Positions 6,686-10,258 of a DNA stretch of 10,258 bases are shown here, in pieces (the first letter of the stretch is position 1; each line of letters starts with the position of its first letter). The stretch covers positions 1 through 10,258 of the forward strand of contig JBGTLW010000003.1 in NCBI GenBank assembly GCA_041743835.1, written 5' to 3'. The stretch comes from JBGTLW01 sp041743835. GTDB taxonomy: Bacteria > Planctomycetota > Phycisphaerae > Phycisphaerales > Phycisphaeraceae. The notes beneath the pieces were generated by a model that saw only the letters and a program-made list of their open reading frames with translations, had not been told where the DNA came from and did not search any database. The translations under genes and the position numbers were made by a program.

Positions 6686-7564
6686 TTATGGGTCTTGGAC
6701 GAATGCCCGGACCTGCTCCCAGAAGGCCCGGTCGTTGCCGTATCCCGGGAAATCGTTGTGGCCCACGCCGGGGTACGTCACAAGGCGGGAGCCCGGCGTC
6801 AGGGCGTGGAGCCTGCGGCTGTGAGCGGGGGGGATCAGCGTGTCCGCTTCGCCATGGAAAAGCAGCACCGGGCAGCGCAGCTTCGGCAGCACATCCTTGG
6901 TCGCAAAGGGGAACCGCACGATCCCCGGCAAAGGAGGCACACCGACCTGCCACGCGAAAGCGCCGGTATGCGTGAAGGTGGATTCAATCACCAGCGCCGC
7001 GGGCTCGCGATGAGAAGCGACCTGTGCCGCGATCGCACCGCCGAGGCTCCGGCCGTGGTAGATCAGCCGTGCGGCATCCACATCATCACGCTCCAGCGTG
7101 CGTTCAATGAAGTGCAGCGCGTCCGCGACCAGCGCGCGTTGGGTGGGCTTGCCACCGGAGTGGCCGTAGCCCCGGTACTCGGCCATGAGGACCGCCATGC
7201 CCATCGCGTGGTACGCATCGACGACCCGGCGTTGGGTGTCCATCAGCTCGCCGTTGCCGTGGAAGTAAACCGCGAGCCCAGGCCGACCCGTGGAGCGATC
7301 CGCCTGGCCGGGCAGCGGGAAGAGCCACGCGGTGACTTGCTGGTCCTTCCCGATCGGGTGGGTCATCACCACCGCGTCGCTGCGCCAAGGCCCGTCGCTG
7401 GCTGAGCCGACGAATCGGCCGGGGAACAGCATCGCCGGCTGCATGAAGAACACCGCAGCGCACCACACGAGGTAGATCACCACGACCCAGATAGCCAGAC
7501 GCTGCCACCAGCGCAGGCGTCGCTTGGTATGTCGGGTTTGGGCGTCGGCTGCGGGCTGCATCAT
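6686..7564 (-). CDS. Membrane-anchored alpha/beta hydrolase (serine hydrolase fold)
   Basis: This 292-residue protein has one N-terminal transmembrane segment (about 23-41, LAIWVVVIYLVWCAAVFF) preceded by an Arg/Lys-rich stretch, then an alpha/beta hydrolase domain. Visible sites are the oxyanion-hole loop HGNGE (102-106), EYRGYGHSGG (129-138), the nucleophile elbow GRSLGG (S173), the acid in HGEADTLIP (D241) and the base in GVGHNDF (H269). The catalytic triad is therefore complete. The arrangement resembles the ABHD13/ABHD17/Bem46-like group of esterases and thioesterases; the substrate is unknown. The positive-inside rule suggests a catalytic domain outside the cytoplasm. The gene starts 47 nt after the pseudopilin stop and is probably co-transcribed with it. 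The ATG at 7564, with GGGAAG upstream, is preferred over the one at 7603, which adds 13 nondescript residues. Confidence 0.88.
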   Translation of the reverse strand: MMQPAADAQTRHTKRRLRWWQRLAIWVVVIYLVWCAAVFFMQPAMLFPGRFVGSASDGPWRSDAVVMTHPIGKDQQVTAWLFPLPGQADRSTGRPGLAVYFHGNGELMDTQRRVVDAYHAMGMAVLMAEYRGYGHSGGKPTQRALVADALHFIERTLERDDVDAARLIYHGRSLGGAIAAQVASHREPAALVIESTFTHTGAFAWQVGVPPLPGIVRFPFATKDVLPKLRCPVLLFHGEADTLIPPAHSRRLHALTPGSRLVTYPGVGHNDFPGYGNDRAFWEQVRAFVQDP

Positions 7565-7611
7565 GGGGATTTTACTTCCCGCAACGCATGCACGCAGCAG
7601 CAAGCTGTGCG

Positions 7612-8511
7612 TCAGCGGGAGCGGTCAAAATCCGCGAAGATGCCTGTGGTTTCATCGTTGCTGAGCATGAAGCTATTGTTCGCTGCGCTGAATGTGCCAA
7701 GGACCGAGAGGTTGGCATCGAAGGCGGCACGATCGACCCAGCGCGTCGAGGCATCGCCAAACGCGACGTGGACACCCGTGGCGTGGCGGTTCTCGACGCG
7801 CGTGGGGTTGCTGACCACATCCGAGACGACCGCTTTGCTGGCAAAGTCCGCGAGCAGCCGCTTGGGCAGGGGTTCGAGGCTGCGGTTGTTGTTGTTCGCA
7901 GCAAAGTTGAGCGAGTCCATCGGGCGAATGCCATAAGACGACCGCGTGACCCGCTTGCCCACGCCGCCCGCACCCTCCCAGACGATCGGCCACTGGTTGG
8001 CCTCGGTGGCTGGATTGTCTTGCGGTGCATCGACCATCTGCGCAAAAGAGATCGCCCGCTCGCTGGGGCAGACCAGGAAGCGAGGCTCGCTGATGTAGTC
8101 ATCAAGGAACAGGAACGCCCATGGCCCAAGCTGCTGCGCGGTGTTGTTGACCGAGTTCACGTGGTAGTTGAACTGCTTGCTGTCGCCAAAGCCCAGCACG
8201 ACCTGCCCCCGACGGTCGGTCGCAAACAGATGCATCGCGGTGGTGTATTGCCGCGCCTGGCTTGCGCACACCACCCGCCTGGCTGTCTCACGCGCCTGCG
8301 TGAGGCTCGGCAGCAGGATCGCGATCAGCAGCGCGATGATGCTGATGACCACCAATAGTTCGATGAGGGTGAAGGCGGCCGAGGGATGGCGATCCCTCGG
8401 CTTTGCGCTGGTACCAATGTCGGCAGTGGGACACCCACACGAAGCCGAGGGATCGCTATCCCTCGGCCCCGCCTTCCAAGCATCCCCCGTGCAGCATGAG
8501 GTAGATCGCAT
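7612..8511 (-). CDS. Type II secretion/type IV pilin-like (pseudopilin) protein with a long leader
   Basis: The 299-residue protein contains the prepilin signature AFTLIELLVVISIIALLIAILLPSL, cut here as A46 before F47 with E51 at +5. Prepilin peptidase would remove the leader and the helix would remain in the membrane. The body shows YISEPRFLVCPSE and a C-terminal H-x9-D-A (RHATGVHVAFGDAST), a variant of the H-x9-D-G motif of the abundant planctomycete prepilin-like (DUF1559-type) family. The leader is 46 residues; its segments 15-23 and 37-45 are encoded by two palindromes. The ATG at 8511 is the only in-frame start before the signature and has a good ribosome binding site, 11 nt after the stop of the PEP-CTERM gene, so the long leader seems real. 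Exact function in this family is unknown; export or surface display is inferred. Confidence 0.88.
   Translation of the reverse strand: MRSTSCCTGDAWKAGPRDSDPSASCGCPTADIGTSAKPRDRHPSAAFTLIELLVVISIIALLIAILLPSLTQARETARRVVCASQARQYTTAMHLFATDRRGQVVLGFGDSKQFNYHVNSVNNTAQQLGPWAFLFLDDYISEPRFLVCPSERAISFAQMVDAPQDNPATEANQWPIVWEGAGGVGKRVTRSSYGIRPMDSLNFAANNNNRSLEPLPKRLLADFASKAVVSDVVSNPTRVENRHATGVHVAFGDASTRWVDRAAFDANLSVLGTFSAANNSFMLSNDETTGIFADFDRSR
8378..8401. repeat. 24-nt palindrome, family 1 copy B, inside the pseudopilin leader
   Basis: Arm GCCGAGGGAT, loop GGCG and arm ATCCCTCGGC make a perfect 10-bp stem. On the reverse strand it encodes leader residues 37-45 (KPRDRHPSA), ending next to the predicted prepilin cleavage site. 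With its partner at 8444-8467 it forms an inverted, BIME-like pair, judged from the loops and the GGCTT flanks. Confidence 0.8.
8444..8467. repeat. 24-nt palindrome, family 1 copy C, inside the pseudopilin leader
   Basis: Arm GCCGAGGGAT, loop CGCT and arm ATCCCTCGGC make a perfect 10-bp stem. It starts exactly 66 nt after copy B starts, so both sit in the same codon phase. It encodes leader residues 15-23 (GPRDSDPSA). The 42-nt spacer between the copies includes a smaller dyad, GTGGG/CCCAC. Confidence 0.8.
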
Positions 8512-8517
8512 GGGTAA

Positions 8518-8524
8518 CCCTCTC
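8518..8524 (-). promoter_or_regulatory. Ribosome binding site of the pseudopilin gene
   Basis: The reverse strand reads GAGAGGG, six bases before the ATG at 8511, and overlaps the stop codon of the PEP-CTERM gene. It supports the choice of this start and hence the long leader. Confidence 0.6.
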
Positions 8525-9266
8525 AGCGCCTTTCACGACGCCCACCAAGCAGGCACAACGAGCCCATCGCCAAGAGCGCCAGCGATGCCGGCTCAGGCAC
8601 AGCCACCAGACCCATCGCCCAGTCGTTGGCCAGCGCGCCATCACCCGCAGCGCCGAAGACAGCGGTTCCGTATGCCGTGCCATCGTTGTTGAGATACGCG
8701 CGCCCGTCTGCATACGGATTTGTGGTGGCACGCTGCCAGACCAGGGCGTTGTTGTTTGCGTTCTTGCCTGTGACCAGCAGGCCGTAGTAGTTCGTTGCGC
8801 TGAGGCTGACTGCCGTATCTAATGTCCATGTCAGGCTTGTCAACGCATCGCTCCCGAACGCGGTCGTCTGGGTGTGCGTGAACACTTTGAGTGGCGACGC
8901 GGCGTTGACGTTGGCGGTCGTGATGCTGCTGCCGTTGGGATCGGTCGTGCCGAAGTCCAGGAGTTTGAACTCGGTGACCGAGTTCTGGGCGACGCGGTTG
9001 ACCAGCAGTGTGACGGCCGCAAGCTCAAACGCGGTGTCCACGGTGAAAGTCTGGAGTCCCGAGCGGTCGGTGGTTGGCGTGCCGTTGGTTGAGTTATTGC
9101 GGAAGAAGAAGTTCGACGTTGCCGCCGCGACTGGACTCGTGAGGATGTCCGAGTCCGCATAACCCGACGTGTCGTTGTAGGTGTAAGTCACCGCAGCCTG
9201 TGCGGGGACGGTCATCGCGAGACAGAGCGGTAATGCGGCGGCGAGCAAGCGGGTCAGACGTGGCAT
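8523..9266 (-). CDS. PEP-CTERM sorting-domain exported protein
   Basis: The 247-residue protein starts with a signal peptide (MPRLTRLLAAALPLCLA, likely cleavage after AQA at residue 24) and ends in a PEP-CTERM anchor: VPEPASLALLAMGS (223-236), a hydrophobic stretch and the basic tail GGRRERR. Such proteins are exported, cut and processed by exosortase, typically in bacteria making extracellular polymeric material. The middle is Thr-, Asn- and Ser-rich and beta-like (LQTFTVDTAFELAAVTLLVNR, residues around 75-95), reminiscent of the choice-of-anchor type domains; I cannot assign it more precisely. The ATG at 9266 is fixed by a perfect AGGAGG five bases upstream; the frame continues to 9452 but without similarity. 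It heads a leftward series with the pseudopilin and hydrolase and is divergent from a regulator. Confidence 0.9.
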   Translation of the reverse strand: MPRLTRLLAAALPLCLAMTVPAQAAVTYTYNDTSGYADSDILTSPVAAATSNFFFRNNSTNGTPTTDRSGLQTFTVDTAFELAAVTLLVNRVAQNSVTEFKLLDFGTTDPNGSSITTANVNAASPLKVFTHTQTTAFGSDALTSLTWTLDTAVSLSATNYYGLLVTGKNANNNALVWQRATTNPYADGRAYLNNDGTAYGTAVFGAAGDGALANDWAMGLVAVPEPASLALLAMGSLCLLGGRRERR

Positions 9267-9271
9267 GGGAG

Positions 9272-9277
9272 CCTCCT
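9272..9277 (-). promoter_or_regulatory. Ribosome binding site of the PEP-CTERM gene
   Basis: The reverse strand has a perfect AGGAGG five bases before the ATG at 9266. Most genes in this window lack such a site, so strong initiation is suggested here. It decides the start against the longer open frame. Confidence 0.85.
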
Positions 9278-9340
9278 GTGGGGATGTAGAAACCTTGATG
9301 CGTCGGCCAACCCCGGGGCGATTCCGGCTGTCATGCCGGT

Positions 9341-9366
9341 GGGCCGGGGGGGGCCGGGACACGGGG
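9341..9366 (+). other. G-quadruplex motif in the leader of the PEP-CTERM gene
   Basis: Four G-tracts of 3, 8, 3 and 4 are separated by loops of 2, 2 and 4 bases, meeting the standard G3+N1-7 rule. They are on the + strand, which is the template strand for the leftward PEP-CTERM gene. Folding has not been tested and GC-rich DNA produces such motifs by chance. Confidence 0.5.
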
Positions 9367-9435
9367 CCACGCACCAACGGCACGTGAACCACCCCGTAGC
9401 CAGAACCAAGAATAAACCCCCGGCTCACAAAAGGC

Positions 9436-9464
9436 TTAACATATTTCGTCAACTATTTGATAAT
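9436..9464 (+). promoter_or_regulatory. Sigma70-like promoter for the LacI/XylR-type regulator
   Basis: TTAACA (9436-9441) and GATAAT (9459-9464) each match five of six consensus bases and are separated by exactly 17 nt. It lies in the only strongly AT-rich patch of the region. Transcription would start near 9471, giving a leader of about 80 nt before the regulator ATG. This is the best promoter match in the window. Confidence 0.6.
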
Positions 9465-9473
9465 ATTTATCAA
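9457..9473. promoter_or_regulatory. Perfect palindrome overlapping the -10 box (candidate operator 1)
   Basis: TTGATAA and TTATCAA are perfect inverted 7-mers around a 3-nt centre. The dyad covers the -10 hexamer, so a protein bound here would block RNA polymerase. Size and position fit a regulator operator, perhaps for autoregulation by the adjacent gene; the bound protein is not known. Confidence 0.5.
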
Positions 9474-9477
9474 TCTG

Positions 9478-9496
9478 CCGACAATACTGTTGTCGG
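9478..9496. promoter_or_regulatory. Perfect palindrome just downstream of the promoter (candidate operator 2)
   Basis: CCGACAA and TTGTCGG are perfect inverted 7-mers around TACTG. The dyad begins 4 nt after the first palindrome and covers the expected early transcribed region. It has a different half-site from operator 1, so two proteins or a composite site are possible. Confidence 0.5.
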
Positions 9497-9503
9497 GGCT
9501 GAT

Positions 9504-9522
9504 CCCGTGCTCGGCACACGGG
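9504..9522 (+). other. Small hairpin in the regulator 5' leader
   Basis: CCCGTG and CACGGG pair perfectly around a 7-nt loop. It would fold in the regulator mRNA about 30 nt before the start codon. It may instead be another DNA-binding dyad; no more can be said. Confidence 0.3.
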
Positions 9523-9552
9523 CTGCCACACCGCCGCGCCCCTCCCCAAGCC

Positions 9553-10258
9553 ATGCCCAATGTCACCATGGTCATGTCGTACGATCGGCCCTACGACCAG
9601 GTCGTCCTGCCGGGGGTTCGGCAGTACGCGCGCATGGCCGGGTGGTCCCTGCGCCTGCTGCGCATCGCCCGGGCACTGAGACCCACGGACCTGACGGGTC
9701 TTGGCGCAGATGGGTTACTCCTGCGCGGGGCTGTGCCCGAGAGCATCGCTGGCCTCAACATCCCGATCGTCCACATCGGGTTCACACGCCTGCGCGGGGT
9801 CAGCGTCGTGGTGGGCGATGACTACGCCGCAGCGGCGTTTGCCGCGCAGCACTTCCTCGATCAGCGCCTGCGCCAGCTCCTGTTCTTTTATCGCGGGGAC
9901 CTCGCGCAGTCGCCTTTCCGCTGGCGCGGGTTTCTCTCCGCAGCCCGGCGGGCGGGTGTGCCTTGTCAGCGGTTTCTGTTGGGAAAGCGGACGATCGCCC
10001 GTGGCACGTGGCAGTTGGCGGACCAGCTCGCGGACCTCGCGGAGGTGCTGCGTGAGTTGCCCAAGCCGCTGGGCCTGCTCGCGGCCGACGACACCCACGG
10101 CGAGCGCGCGTTGGAGGCGTGCCGGCTCGCGGGGCTGACGGTTCCCGATGATGTGGCGATCATCACGCAGAGCTCCGACGTGCAGTTCTGCGAGATGGCC
10201 GACCCGCCGCTGTCGAGTGTCGCGGCTGACCCTGCCAAGGTCGGGCGTGAGGGTGCGC
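9553..10258 (+). CDS. LacI/XylR-type transcriptional regulator, N-terminal sensor part (runs off window edge)
   Basis: Translation from the ATG at 9553 gives 235 residues with no stop before the window end. The sequence starts directly in a periplasmic-binding-protein-like sensor domain (MPNVTMVMSYDRPYDQVVLP, then GVRQYARMAGWSLRLL). It shows VGDDYAAAAFAAQHFLDQ, the FRWRGFLSAARRAGVP block, GLLAADDTHGERALEACRLAG, TVPDDVAIIT and DPPLSSVAADPAKVGREGA. These match the second half of LacI-family effector domains. The absence of an N-terminal helix-turn-helix is typical of XylR-type regulators, in which an AraC-type helix-turn-helix follows the sensor; that part is outside the window. A sugar-like effector is expected. 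It is divergent from the PEP-CTERM gene and shares a palindrome-rich intergenic region with it, which suggests control of that gene and of itself. No Shine-Dalgarno site precedes the ATG. Confidence 0.85.
   Translation, partial: MPNVTMVMSYDRPYDQVVLPGVRQYARMAGWSLRLLRIARALRPTDLTGLGADGLLLRGAVPESIAGLNIPIVHIGFTRLRGVSVVVGDDYAAAAFAAQHFLDQRLRQLLFFYRGDLAQSPFRWRGFLSAARRAGVPCQRFLLGKRTIARGTWQLADQLADLAEVLRELPKPLGLLAADDTHGERALEACRLAGLTVPDDVAIITQSSDVQFCEMADPPLSSVAADPAKVGREGA

Noticed and set aside
9267..9452. N-terminal extension of the PEP-CTERM protein
   Set aside because: A perfect AGGAGG and a signal peptide fix the start at 9266; the extension crosses the promoter and quadruplex region.
9333..9821. 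Rightward open frame overlapping the regulator start
   Set aside because: It spans the promoter palindromes and reads out of frame with the well-supported LacI-type sensor protein; its translation is Arg/Pro/His-rich.

Overview
The window is GC-rich and reads like a chromosomal segment of a planctomycete, most likely of the Phycisphaerae type. The basis is a set of hallmarks rather than any one marker: a LacI/XylR-type regulator that starts directly with its sugar-sensor domain, a PEP-CTERM exported protein, a pseudopilin-like FTLIELLVVI protein with an H-x9-D motif, tandem secreted DUF4139-like proteins, and few Shine-Dalgarno sites. No rRNA, tRNA, CRISPR array, intact insertion sequence or phage gene was seen.

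Left part (1-4313). A partial leftward gene at the edge encodes the membrane N-terminus of a CdaA-type diadenylate cyclase. It diverges from a MoxR-family AAA+ ATPase (434-1360). Downstream of the ATPase on the same strand are two paralogous secreted proteins with DUF4139/MuiA-like architecture (1568-2782 and 2880-4313). Each gap in this series holds a strong dyad: a compound inverted repeat after moxR and a 24-nt palindrome between the two paralogs.

Middle (4314-6685). A cluster of planctomycete-like REP repeats fills the gap between convergent genes. Leftward from there lie a family-2 membrane glycosyltransferase (6484-5459) and an extended-SDR/NAD-dependent epimerase (5462-4488), joined by an ATGA overlap. 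They probably make and transfer a surface sugar.

Right part (6686-10258). A leftward series runs PEP-CTERM protein (9266-8523), pseudopilin-like protein (8511-7612) and membrane-anchored alpha/beta hydrolase (7564-6686), with gaps of 11 and 47 nt. It diverges from the N-terminal part of a LacI/XylR-type regulator (9553 onward). The shared intergenic region has a good promoter facing the regulator, two perfect palindromes on or just after its -10 box, and a G-quadruplex motif.

The most distinctive observations are about DNA structure. A 24-nt palindrome family occurs three times. Two copies form an in-frame inverted pair that encodes nearly half of the pseudopilin leader peptide and ends next to the predicted cleavage site. 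Two further dyad families occupy other gaps. I did not find a clearly new enzymatic system; the candidates are the moxR/twin DUF4139 grouping and the palindrome-built pseudopilin leader.
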